NCBI GenBank assembly: GCA_037042185.1 | Contig: JAXQJY010000027.1 | Location: forward strand, 2,852,001-2,916,000 | Direction of reading: 5' to 3' | DNA: 64,000 nt | From: Sordariomycetes sp. S80-01Y | Taxonomy: Eukaryota; Ascomycota; Sordariomycetes | Shown: piece after piece, positions 10,902 to 20,493 of the stretch | How the letters are laid out: every line of letters begins with the position of its first letter | Position numbering within the stretch: the first letter of the stretch is position 1 | Position numbers and translations under genes: made by a program | The notes under the pieces: generated by a model | What the model was told of the DNA's origin: nothing | Databases searched by the model: none | What the model saw: only the letters and a program-made list of their open reading frames with translations

Positions 10902-13367
10902 ATGTCGACTTACGGACGGGATGGTGCGCCGCCGCTGCCGCCTCGTAGGCCGCACTCATCTGCTAGTGGCGCAAGTCCTCAGTCGCCGTATTCGACTTAC
11001 TCACCGGGAAATCAGACGTTATCACCTGGACATCAGGCTGCGCTGTCGCCCCCTAGTCCGCTGAGTGGACGTTTGCCTGGGCCACCGCCCGGACCGCCAC
11101 CTCGGAGTCCAATAGGCTCATCAGCGGCTGATGCGCCGCCGCCGATTCCTCATCGACCTACTGCCTGGGTGAATCAGGACCTGCCCAGTACCCCAATCCC
11201 GGAGCCTTGGCTGGAGGAAGAGAGAGAACAGACTCCGTCGCCACCTCCGAGACCACCAAAGGAGCCCATCTTTACCTCTCCAGATCCGCCACCGTTGCCA
11301 GCCAGGACGCTCTCGTTCAGCAGAGCTGGGGATGGAAGTTCAAATCTATCTCCCAATCCCGCTGCTCATGGCGAGGTTCAGCGCGAGCCTATGAGCCGAC
11401 CCGAGCTCAACGAGGCACAGCCGACACGACCGCTATCTACTTACGAAGAAGCCGAGTCTTCTCTCTTGCAGACGCTGGAGTATCTATCGATCAGCCTCTC
11501 GAGCCCGGATATACCAGCTCAACCTCCGCCAGCAGAAAACCCAGCCCCAGAAAAGAGGACACCATATCAGGCTGGTCCAGATCCAAGACGGTCATACGTG
11601 CTGCCTCGGATTGAAGACGAGTTCCCTCAGTCGCAGTCCATCCCTGATCGGACACCGCCGGCCGCCTTCGCTTCCTGCCTTGGACTTGTGCCCCTGGCCA
11701 TCAAGGGCACTTACGCTTGGCACAAGGACACGCCTGAGTTTATCATCTGCTCGAGATGCTATGTGGATCATATCCACAAGAGCAGATTCCGTTCCGAGTT
11801 CGAGACGCAATTCTTTGACGATGGAAAGCCGCGGACCTGCAAGTTTAGTCAACCAAAGATGAAGAAGGACCTGTTTCCGTCCGCACTAAAATCAGGGAAC
11901 TCGGCCCAAGTCGCTGAGTGGATGAGACGCCGCTCTCAAATTCCGGACTGCGTTGGTATACAGGGCGCCAAGGGAGGCCAAGGGCTGAAGTGGTACAAGC
12001 CCCGCGGCGACGATGTACCCGGGCTTGTGTGCTGTGAAGCTTGCTACGAAGATCATGTCACCGCCGCATCGTTTAGTTCTCGATTTGAGCCTATTCCACC
12101 GGAACTCCATTCTCCAGAGCACACATGGGCCTGCGACTTTGCTCTTCGATATGTTGCGGAACTATACCCGAAGAAAGCAGATGCCAACGACTGGGCCACA
12201 TTCGCGGCAGAGGCCAAGGGCCGCCTCAACTTTGACCATTGCCCTGGGACCCAGGGCAGGGGCACGTATCGCAAGCTTTGGTTCGTTTCGAAGAATGGGC
12301 CTGAGGGGTTGGCGATCTGTGCGGCGTGCTGGGCCGACAATGTTTTGTTGACCACCGAAGAGGATAGGTGGCGGCAGGCCACTGAGTGGTGGGACGAGGC
12401 CGGAAGAAGCGTCAAATGCTCTCTGGGGCAGCTTCACATCAAGCTGAGCATGGCTCAAGCGCATGAACTCAAGGACTACTCCATCTTCTGGAGGGCCATC
12501 GGCAAACTTGCGCAATCGCGGCCCTGCGCCGACAAAGGCATCACAAATGGCGAGTGGTACACCGTGCCGTCAGACCCTGAAGGGTTCGGTATCTGCAAAG
12601 CGTGCTATGTTGGAATATGCGAGCCTCTGAATGTTGGCCACCTCTTCAAGCCGAAGCTCGACAATCCCCGCGACGTGGCCTTGCTATGCTCGCTCAATGC
12701 CTCATGTGGTCGCTTCCCGCAATTCTTGAGTCAGCTGCTCGAGACGTACTTCACTGTGGATATCGCCTCGTTTGACAAATTTGCATCTACATGGGCATCC
12801 ATACCGCCGTGCAAGCGAGACGAGGATGTCGCCAACCGCCATTGGTACGGCTGGTTCGACTGCACCATCTGTCGAGAGTGCTATCATACCTTTGCGCACA
12901 AGTACCCTTCCATGGTCTCTCGCATGGAGCTCAAGGACAAGTTCATGTCTCACAATGTCCTGTGCGAGATGTACAGTCCGCGGATGCGAAAGATCTTCGA
13001 GGAAACGGCAGCAGCGGATCCCATCGACCTCAAGCCGATGCTGGAGTTTTCCCTCCGCCGCCGACAGGTGTACGTGGAAACGATGCCGCAGGCCCGCATG
13101 ATTCTGTTCCAGGCGCAGATGAACTCGCAGAAACAGGTGGTGCTCAATGCTCAGAGCAACTTCCATCACACAATGGGCCTGCAGGATGATTTGTTCTACG
13201 GATCAACACACACGTGGAGTGCCGCTGGTGTCGGAAGTGGGTTTGCCAATCGAGACCTGCTGCTGGCTGAGCAGTACAAGCAACAGGCTATGGGAATCGT
13301 CAGCGGCATGCCGACGGCGACGATGCAGGTTGGGATGTTGGAGCAGAAGTGGAGAGCCGTTGAATAG
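10902..13367 (+). CDS. Protein with five tandem C4 (C...CxxC[YW]...C) modules
   Basis: A single exon encodes 821 residues. Residues 1-255 are Pro/Ser-rich and disordered. Residues 256-~700 hold five copies of a ~95-residue module. Each has one Cys, then CxxC followed by Tyr or Trp, then one more Cys. The lead Cys are at 259, 350, 447, 542 and 637. The CxxC pairs are at 283/286, 378/381, 473/476, 565/568 and 657/660. The last Cys are at 313, 411, 506, 596 and 688. The spacing stays at 90-98 throughout. A Trp lies between the lead Cys and the CxxC, and an Ile or Leu-rich helix separates modules. Four Cys per unit suggest one zinc ion each. There is no signal peptide or membrane helix, so it is probably intracellular. 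I do not recognise a named family. The last ~100 residues are Gln/Met-rich. It ends 24 bp before the convergent next gene. Confidence 0.85.
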   Translation: MSTYGRDGAPPLPPRRPHSSASGASPQSPYSTYSPGNQTLSPGHQAALSPPSPLSGRLPGPPPGPPPRSPIGSSAADAPPPIPHRPTAWVNQDLPSTPIPEPWLEEEREQTPSPPPRPPKEPIFTSPDPPPLPARTLSFSRAGDGSSNLSPNPAAHGEVQREPMSRPELNEAQPTRPLSTYEEAESSLLQTLEYLSISLSSPDIPAQPPPAENPAPEKRTPYQAGPDPRRSYVLPRIEDEFPQSQSIPDRTPPAAFASCLGLVPLAIKGTYAWHKDTPEFIICSRCYVDHIHKSRFRSEFETQFFDDGKPRTCKFSQPKMKKDLFPSALKSGNSAQVAEWMRRRSQIPDCVGIQGAKGGQGLKWYKPRGDDVPGLVCCEACYEDHVTAASFSSRFEPIPPELHSPEHTWACDFALRYVAELYPKKADANDWATFAAEAKGRLNFDHCPGTQGRGTYRKLWFVSKNGPEGLAICAACWADNVLLTTEEDRWRQATEWWDEAGRSVKCSLGQLHIKLSMAQAHELKDYSIFWRAIGKLAQSRPCADKGITNGEWYTVPSDPEGFGICKACYVGICEPLNVGHLFKPKLDNPRDVALLCSLNASCGRFPQFLSQLLETYFTVDIASFDKFASTWASIPPCKRDEDVANRHWYGWFDCTICRECYHTFAHKYPSMVSRMELKDKFMSHNVLCEMYSPRMRKIFEETAAADPIDLKPMLEFSLRRRQVYVETMPQARMILFQAQMNSQKQVVLNAQSNFHHTMGLQDDLFYGSTHTWSAAGVGSGFANRDLLLAEQYKQQAMGIVSGMPTATMQVGMLEQKWRAVE

Positions 13368-13390
13368 GGGCTTCTAGAAAGTGAAGTGAT

Positions 13391-14012
13391 TTAGATCTCT
13401 TTCCTCAGCAACATATCATACGTCGGTACCCGGTCCCTCGCCTCCCCTTCGGGCTCCCCATGGAGCATTCTTCGAGCAGAGTCATTCTGTGCGAGCTGCA
13501 GTGCCGCATCCCGCACGAAGCTCCAATGCGTCACTGAAGTACCCAAGCACTTCCCCTTCTCGAGCTCTTCCAGTCCTTCCTTCACCCAGGAAGCGCTGTC
13601 CCAATCCTGCACTTCCGGCCGCATCGGGACTTGCTCCAGAACAGCAGCCAACCGCCTGGTGTTCTTGACCTTGCCTAGCCTGACCCGCGCGACGAGCGCT
13701 TCCCTTCGACACATGTGGGTTCGGACCTCCTGGTATGCCCATCGCGTTTCCTGACGGCCGCTAAGGGTCGTCATTGCCCTCGGCTGGGCGCTGTAGCAGG
13801 TTGCTTCGCAGCAGGCAGCGTCCTCTTTGGGGCCGACGAGCAGGCTCCATAGGTATCTTGGGGAATGGGATGAGACTGGATTTACTGCCCGCTGTGGAGG
13901 CATGGACTTACGAGTTGTCGGTGCTGAGCGCTCCATTCTCTGAATACAGGCCAACATATAGGCGATCTTTCTGGGAGCGCCTGCTGGGCAATTTCGGCAA
14001 GAAGAAATGCAT
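13391..14012 (-). CDS. Small fungal protein of unknown function (W-x-S-W-V family type)
   Basis: My model has two exons, 14012-13912 and 13856-13391, joined across a 55-nt intron with a GTAAGT donor and an AAG acceptor. It gives 188 residues opening MHFFLPKL and reading RLYVGLYS, then YLWSLLVGPKED. The body has the pattern RREALVARVRLGKV, then QDWDSASWVKEGLEELE. I recall this pattern from a widespread ascomycete family of unknown function (short proteins with a WxCxxWV motif, often near secondary-metabolite genes), but I cannot give its accession. A continuous frame with another ATG (13957) reads through the intron and gives a less family-like N-terminus. There is no signal peptide or helix. 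It lies 144 bp downstream of the toxD-like gene on the same strand. Confidence 0.7.
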
Positions 14013-14155
14013 GTTTCGAAGCACTTGTTGATGATTTTGCGAAGGTAGCACGAGTTTTGAGCATGTCATGACAGCTGCCGTGACACAGCTGTCGTGACAC
14101 GGTCGATGGCGTCAACCTTAACAGCCGACAACCCTCCACGGCTGAAACTCTGTCA

Positions 14156-15436
14156 CTATGGCGTATATACAATTTTGAAGCCCGAGATCTTCCCATCTCT
14201 GTGATCCTGGAACCCTTGAGCGATCCCATCAAGCCCGCCGGGGTATGATTTCGGCATGTTCGGCCTGATCTTACCACTGGAGAGATACTCAGGCAGCTTC
14301 CTGCAGAAGTCGACGGCGAGCTCATGGTCTCGTGGATTTGCCTGCTGGCGTTAGCAGCGACCTGAAGCGAATTCAACCTAGACTTACGGGCCAGTGCACG
14401 CCTCTGAAATCGCACGCCTCACCGAAAGCCGTCCACATTAGCACAGCAGTCACCTTGACGTTGGCGGCCAGACCCTCGGTATGTGCCTTTCCCGGCCGAA
14501 CAGTACACATCACTGGGCTCTCGTGATCCAGTGTCCAGCCGCCCAGTGTGGTTGACTTCAGGTTGCCTATGGTGTCGAAGAAGTACTTGAGCCCAGGTGC
14601 GACATCTCGGATGTGGGAGACTACGTCCGCGTCTCGGTAGTCAAAGACATGCTCGGCGCCGAGGGACTTGACGAGCTTTTCATGGCGTGGACTGCAGGTT
14701 GTAATAACCTTCATGCCATGAAGAGACGCGATCTGAATCGCATACAAGCCAACACTTGCTGGGTGGTCCAAGTCAGCGGTGGACTGTGAATACTAGCCTC
14801 GATTTGCGGACTTACAGCTCCCACCCCAGATAAGGATCGGCTGTCCGACAACGTTAGTCTCGTCGATTTGAGGGTTGATATTCAAACAGCCATCTGAGAA
14901 CAGCGCCAGATATGCGGTCAGGGAGGCGAGCGGCACCGTCGACGCTTGTGCGAGGGTGATGTTCGACGGGATCTTGAACGAGATGCGCTCATCGACCAAG
15001 GTACGCTCAGCAAATGCCCCGAGTCCCTTCTCGCGTCCTGAATATCTCAGCAAACGGCCTTCAGAAGGAGTGGCGATGCAACGACAGACCTCCCCATATG
15101 ACACCAGCGACTTTATTTCCTACGGCTAGTGTCGATGTATCCGGGCCAACTTCCTCGACGAACCCTGCGAAGTCGCAGCCGTGGACGGCCCCGTCGCCGT
15201 AAGCATTGATATCGAAAGCCGTGACTGCGGAGTGCTCCTGTTAGGCATGGTGGGAGTCTATTTCCCGGCGGCCAGGGACCCTTACCGTCGGTCGGATTCT
15301 GAGCGACGCACCGGACCCTCACTCTCGCCTGGTGTTTACCCGGCTTCGGGAGCGGGACTTCCCTGACCCTCAGTATTGGGACACCGTCTCTTGGGACCTC
15401 AACCACGAGTGCTTGGTTGGTTGTGGTCGAAGCCAT
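14156..15436 (-). CDS. Medium-chain dehydrogenase/reductase, toxD / trans-enoyl reductase-like
   Basis: This is an NAD(P)H-dependent oxidoreductase of the zinc-free quinone-reductase branch, the group that includes toxD and the stand-alone enoyl reductases of fungal polyketide pathways. Its frame is broken up by introns. I join five exons: 15436-15286, 15224-15090, 15037-14816, 14758-14388 and 14341-14156 (354 residues). The joins restore AQNPTDV, then HGCDFAGFVEEVG, then LAQASTVPLASLTAYLAL, then the Rossmann loop WGGSSSVGLYAIQIA. YFFDTIGN and a typical C-terminal end (GKISGFKIVYTP) follow. Donors are GTAAGG, GTCTGT (weak), GTAAGT and GTAAGT; introns are 46-61 nt. No zinc-binding Cys/His set is seen. 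No polyketide synthase is in the window, so the substrate is unknown. Confidence 0.87.
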
Positions 15437-16227
15437 TGTTGTTGCTGTCGTCGGCTCTGGCCCGACTTATCGACTTTGCGAGAGGGACTCCGCCGTGCTG
15501 GCAAATGTCACGTTGCAAGTCGAAGATCGGAGCCGAGATTGAATGGCAAGCGAGCCACTCACAGTGGAGACCGATCGAACAAGTTCCCGAGTCCGCGGGA
15601 TCCCAGTTATCTCGTTATGGCTTCGGCTTTAGAGGTTCGAAGGCTACTTCGTACAGCGATGGCGGTGATGGGTCCCGGCAGACGTCACGGTCCCCGCGCC
15701 GACGTCGGTGTGGGCTGCAGTGTAACCTCCCCCGCACACGCTATCACCGGCCACCGGGATCTGTTCAAGCTCGATTCGACAGCGATATCTGCGACGTGGG
15801 AAGCCCAGGATTGCAATGTAGGTTGAGATGCCTGTCTTGCGGAGAGCACAGGGACGCAGAGGGACGCGCTGGTGCTCATTTGCTGAGTTTAAAGGCTCGC
15901 GTTGCCTCTCGGTGGAGCGCGCTCCGAAGGTCGTGCGTGCAGTCCGGGTCGCCCAGCGCTACTCGACGGTCGCTGCTCGCTAACAGTTCAGGGATCGGGG
16001 TTCCCAGCGAACGTTGCTGCAGATCATGATACAGTACAGATACAGCCTGCCACCATGTTATCGTCATCCGCCGCAGCGGGTCTGTTCAAGGTGACATCCG
16101 CTAGCAACGAGATGTGCAGAGGGTTCGAGAGTCAATCGATGGCGCCCAATTGCCACCTATATAGCCAGCCGGGTGGAAGTGTCTGTGCTCACCCTTCAGC
16201 ACACCCAAGCACCATCTCCAGCGCAAG
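15437..16227. other. Intergenic, divergent promoters
   Basis: This lies between the toxD-like gene (minus) and GH84 (plus). Overlapping frames up to 217 residues exist on the plus strand, but their composition is Arg/Ser/Cys-rich with no family trace, as expected of GC-rich non-coding DNA. Confidence 0.5.
16158..16164 (+). promoter_or_regulatory. TATA box of the GH84 gene
   Basis: TATATAG lies 64 nt before the ATG, and the start itself has a good context (AAG before ATGG). Confidence 0.5.
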
Positions 16228-18159
16228 ATGGTACAGCTTAAGAGCCTCGTAGGCCTCGCGGCCTTGCTTGCTTCACCCGTCGGCGTCTTCGCTGCGCCGA
16301 ACGACATCGATGTCCGCGACAAGGGTGACAAGCTCCCCGTCGTGAAGCCGCCTCCACAGGAAATATCAACGGGTAGTTGCGGCGTTCGGCTCAACAAGGA
16401 TGTCACCGTCGTGACTGGCGATTTCGATGATGAACCGACGCTGAAGCTTATTGAATCGATTGTCTCTTCAGCGGGAGGACAAGTCACCGTATCTTCCACA
16501 GCTGGGTCTGGCGGTCATGACACCCAGATCTTGATTGGCACCGAGGGAAGCAACGGAGCCGCCGCAGAAGCTGCCAAAGCTCTCACCGGCGCATCTGCTG
16601 CAGACCTGGACGACGAGGGCTATGTCTTTGCATCTGGAAAGCATGACGGTCACCCCACGATTGTCTTGAACGGCGTCGACACACGCGGAACGTACTATGC
16701 GGCCCAGACTCTTCGCCAGCTCGTCGATGGCGGCCACGGCGTCCCTGGCGTCAAGGTCCGTGACTGGCCTCTGATGCCCGTCCGTGGATCGATCGAGGGC
16801 TTCTACGGTATTCCCTGGTCTCATGAGGCGCGTCTCGACCAGTACGTACTATACGGCGCGCACAAGATGAACACATACGTGTACACGCCCAAGGACGACC
16901 TGCTGCTCCGCTTCAACTGGCGCGACCTGTACGAGGGAGAGGACCTCGAGAAGCTCCAGGAGCTTGTCGACACAGCCAATGCCAATCACGTTGACTTTAC
17001 CTTTGCCCTTTCGCCTGGTAACGACTTGTGTCACTCGTCGGACGAGGACTTCAACGCTACGGTTGCCAAGTTTGATCAGATCCGCGATCTCGGCGTCCGT
17101 CGGTTCTACGTCGCCTTCGATGACATTCCGACCGACGGCTTCCACTGCGACGCAGACGAGGAGAAGTGGCCGCGGGAGGGGGAGGATGACTGGAACTGGT
17201 TAGCCGATGCCCAGACGTTTTACTTGAACCGCGTCCAGAAGGAATTCGTTGAGGCGAATGACCTCGATGCGCTCGAGACCGTGCCCACCAACTATGCAGG
17301 TAGCGAGCCCGACCCGTACAAGGAGCGATTCGGCACCAAGCTGGACAAGAAAATTCGTATTCAGTGGACCGGCGAGGGCGTCTTCTCGCCCAATGTTACG
17401 GAAGAGAGTGTTATTCGGGCCGGCGAGACGTATGTCACTGAAAACCTGTTTTTCTGGGACAACTTCCCCGTAAACGACGGCGACTTCAGCCGCTTGTTCC
17501 TCAACCCCCTCACGGAGCGCGATCCAGACCTCTACAAGCATCTCCTGGGTTTCACGTCGAACCCCATGCAGCAGCCGTACGCGTCCATGATTGCGCTCAT
17601 CAACTATGGAGACTACACGTGGAATGGCCCAGCGTACGACGCTACTGAATCCATGGATGCTGCGCTCTGGGAGCTGGCGGGCGACGACAAGCGTGTCCAC
17701 GAAGCGCTCGTTGCCTTTGTCGATCTCAACCAGAACTGGCCCTACCGACAGCCGGAGATATTCGCGCCGATGCTGGGCGAGGACATCGAGGCGTTCTGGG
17801 ACGACGAGACGAAGCCCCTGCGCGACCGTCTCCGTCTCCTCTCCAAGACCCCAGACCTTCTATCCGGGATGGCCATGAAGGGTTTTGCGACGGACGTCGA
17901 ACCCTGGTCTGTGGCTGCGAGCCAGTGGGCCAAGGCACTTGAATATCTTATCAAGGCCCTGGAGGCGCTAGACAAGGGCAACAAGGACAGGGCAGAGAAG
18001 GAACTGGAAGAGGCGAAGCAGTGGATTGAGAAGACGAAGAAGAAGACCGTCGAGACGCTAGATCGAGAGGGCAATCCGGATTCCTACGCGCCTAATGTTG
18101 GAGACGGTCTTTTCCAGGGCTTCTACAACGAGACGATGAAGGCGTTCAATGACGCGTAG
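16228..18159 (+). CDS. Secreted GH84 beta-N-acetylglucosaminidase (OGA/NagJ type)
   Basis: A single exon encodes 643 residues. This enzyme class removes beta-linked GlcNAc by substrate-assisted catalysis. A signal peptide (residues 1-22, cut near VFA-AP) sends it outside. Residues ~50-180 match the N-terminal alpha/beta domain that precedes GH84 and GH20 barrels. The barrel starts at RGSIEGFYGIPWS (~186-198). It continues with HKMNTYVYTPKDD and FALSPGNDLCHS and carries the catalytic pair Asp298-Asp299 in YVAFDDIPTDGF. The last ~100 residues are helical and Lys/Glu-rich. Cytosolic animal OGA acts on O-GlcNAc proteins; a secreted fungal form more likely acts on glycoproteins, hyaluronan-like polymers or chitin-derived material, which is inference. 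Its neighbour is the secreted GH5. Confidence 0.93.
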   Translation: MVQLKSLVGLAALLASPVGVFAAPNDIDVRDKGDKLPVVKPPPQEISTGSCGVRLNKDVTVVTGDFDDEPTLKLIESIVSSAGGQVTVSSTAGSGGHDTQILIGTEGSNGAAAEAAKALTGASAADLDDEGYVFASGKHDGHPTIVLNGVDTRGTYYAAQTLRQLVDGGHGVPGVKVRDWPLMPVRGSIEGFYGIPWSHEARLDQYVLYGAHKMNTYVYTPKDDLLLRFNWRDLYEGEDLEKLQELVDTANANHVDFTFALSPGNDLCHSSDEDFNATVAKFDQIRDLGVRRFYVAFDDIPTDGFHCDADEEKWPREGEDDWNWLADAQTFYLNRVQKEFVEANDLDALETVPTNYAGSEPDPYKERFGTKLDKKIRIQWTGEGVFSPNVTEESVIRAGETYVTENLFFWDNFPVNDGDFSRLFLNPLTERDPDLYKHLLGFTSNPMQQPYASMIALINYGDYTWNGPAYDATESMDAALWELAGDDKRVHEALVAFVDLNQNWPYRQPEIFAPMLGEDIEAFWDDETKPLRDRLRLLSKTPDLLSGMAMKGFATDVEPWSVAASQWAKALEYLIKALEALDKGNKDRAEKELEEAKQWIEKTKKKTVETLDREGNPDSYAPNVGDGLFQGFYNETMKAFNDA

Positions 18160-19016
18160 GACGCATTCAAACCTGCCATTGTCAGACTAATGAAGTCCTG
18201 ACGGCTGGGTTGCCTACCTTTCCATCTAATAAATTACATATGCATCCCCCCTTTACCTGATGCGAATTTCCTAAAGCTATGTATTCACATGACAGCCAAT
18301 TTCCACCTGCCCAATTGACGCCATAGTAGCGAATAGTAGCAATACAACGACGGCTGGGGGGCAGATCTCGGCTTACCGAATCTGGTCGCTGAAGGCGACA
18401 CAAGGCTAGCCCTAGTAATCGCCCGGGTCCGTCCCAGCCGGGCGACAAACGACAGAGTCCACAGCCATACCCTGAGAGACACGCTAGCTCCCGGCTACCT
18501 TCCGCTCCTACGTCAACTGCACATGTTCGGCCCTACAGAAACCACCAGCGGCTTTCGGCCGCCCCTGCGCTAGCCCCGATCAGGACTGTAGCCACCGCAA
18601 TGAGACGGCACCCAGACGACACGAGGCGCCTCCAACCCCAGACCGGCAATTCGAATAGAAGGGCCGAAGCCCTCCAGGCCCGCTACCGCGTGTGATCGAC
18701 AAGTGCCTGGAGATCGCAACCGAAACACTGCAGATGGGAGGGTCGCTCTGGGGCGCTGACCTGCTCTATCGGGTTTCGAGCCAACCCCACACTGTGGCTC
18801 GATCGGCCGCCCCTAGTGTTTCAATGCCGGCGGTTGACGTTGGGTGCCAGACGCGATGGATTTTCGGATGAAACGTGGACGGTTGAAGGGCCGAGATGAT
18901 CGTCATGCGTAGGGCTACCATTCTCGGGGCTGATTTGTATAAGTAGATGATTGCGGTCGCTGGGTTGGAATGTCTAGAGCAGTACCGGATGACTAGTCAT
19001 TCTGCGGCAGATCAAG
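18160..19016. other. Intergenic with GH5 promoter
   Basis: About 850 bp of GC-rich sequence with no convincing gene. A TATA-like TATAAG at 18938-18943 lies about 75 nt before the GH5 start. Confidence 0.5.
18938..18943 (+). promoter_or_regulatory. TATA-like box of the GH5 gene
   Basis: TATAAG is followed about 75 nt later by the GH5 ATG at 19017. Confidence 0.4.
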
Positions 19017-20339
19017 ATGCATTCGAAATTGTCACTTGCGCTTCTGGCTACGGGCGTCAATGCCTGGATGCCCTACACGAGGGGTGAGTCCTGCTATCTC
19101 TGGACAGTTCTCTGGCATGGCTGACCGTGATAGATCTCTACAACGCCACCGGCACCAAGCGATGGATGCCCGAGGCCGACAAGATCCGCGGTGTCAACCT
19201 GGGCACCCAGTTCATCTTCGAACCCTGGATGGGCGATGACACCTGGAACCGCATCGGCTGCGGCGGTAACAACGACGAATGGACCTGCGTTCAGGCTCTC
19301 GGCCAGGAAGCTGCCGACGAGGCCTTCCGCGGTCACTGGGACACCTGGACCACCCAGGAGGACATCGACCAGATTGCAAGCCTGGGCCTGAACACCATCC
19401 GTGTTCCGGTCGGCTTCTGGATGCGCGAGGAGCTCGTCAACGAGGGCGAGTTCTACCCCCGCGGCGGTCTCGAGTTCCTCGACCGTCTTGTCGGCTGGGC
19501 TCGTGATGCCGGCCTGTATATCATCATGGATCTCCACGGTGGTCCGGGCTCTCAGTTCCCCAACCAGCAGTACACCGGCCACGTAGGTCAACCTTCTGCT
19601 CATGCCTCCTCTTCCAAGCTAACACACTCCTTTTCAGGGCGTCGACTACCCCGGCTTCTACACCAGCGAGAATTACGAGCGCGCCGCCAAGTTCCTCGAG
19701 TGGATGGCCGACCGCATCCACACTAACGAGGCCTACGCCAACGTCGGCATGCTCCAGGTCATGAACGAGCCCGTCCACGCCAGCGACTACTCCTCCGAGG
19801 CGGCCGACATGATCGCCAACTTCTACCCGCTGGCCTGGACCCGCATCCGCGACGCCGAGGCCGCCCTCAACGTCGCCGACAACGACCGCCTCCACATCCA
19901 GTTCATGGGCGAGGCCTGGGGCGCCGGCGACCCGACCAGCAACCTGCCCTCGACCGACTTCGCCAGCTTCGACGACCACAGGTACTACAAGTGGGACCCG
20001 TCCGTCGAGGCCACCAAGGACAGCTACATCAACGCCGCCTGCAGCGACAACCGCGGCGAGGGCATCATCGTCGGCGAGTGGTCCCTGTCCGTCAACTCCG
20101 ACGCCGAGAACAACGACGAGTTCGCCATCAGGGACCGCCCCGACCAGGTCGACTGGTACAAGAGCTGGTGGGCCGCCCAGGTGCAGACCTTTGAGAAGTC
20201 GGGCGGCTGGGTCTTCTGGACCTGGAAGTGCGATTGGATCGGCGGATATGATGAGTGGCGCTGGTGCTACAAGAGCGCTGCTGCCGCGGGTGCTATTCCT
20301 GAGGATGCTGGCAGTGCTGGCAGTATCAGCCCGTGCTAA
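19017..20339 (+). CDS. Secreted GH5 exo-beta-1,3-glucanase-like enzyme
   Basis: Three exons (19017-19083, 19134-19582, 19638-20339) give 405 residues. The first exon supplies a short signal peptide (MHSKLSLALLATGVNA). The barrel reads KIRGVNLGTQFIFEPWM, then GLNTIRVPVGFWM, then YIIMDLHGGPGSQ. The acid/base Glu is in VMNEPVH and the nucleophile Glu in GIIVGEWSLS, followed by GWVFWTWK. This layout matches fungal glucan 1,3-beta-glucosidases (GH5 subfamily 9 type), which trim beta-1,3-glucan in the organism's own or another fungus's wall. Codon use is strongly biased to C-ending codons, more than in its neighbours, which suggests high expression. Introns are 50 and 55 nt with GTGAGT and GTAGGT donors. 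Confidence 0.93.
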
Positions 20340-20493
20340 AAGACCAGTGTGCATGGAAATCATGACAATAATCTTATTGGCCAACTCTAGAAAACAAGAA
20401 TATGATCACATTTAATCTTGCAGGAAGTCAGCATCCAACAAATCCATCAGCGGAGGGACTGGCTGTGAGCCTAATATTTTCTTTGGTACCCGA

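Noticed and set aside
14156-15436. Frameshifted pseudogene in place of the toxD-like dehydrogenase
   Set aside because: All frame changes are explained by four introns with normal signals, and the joined protein has full length and motifs.
15376-16029. 217-residue plus-strand frame between the toxD-like and GH84 genes
   Set aside because: Composition is typical of random GC-rich DNA, no family motif is present, and it sits in a divergent promoter region.
19524-20384. 286-residue minus-strand frame
   Set aside because: It is the antisense shadow of the strongly C-biased GH5 coding region.
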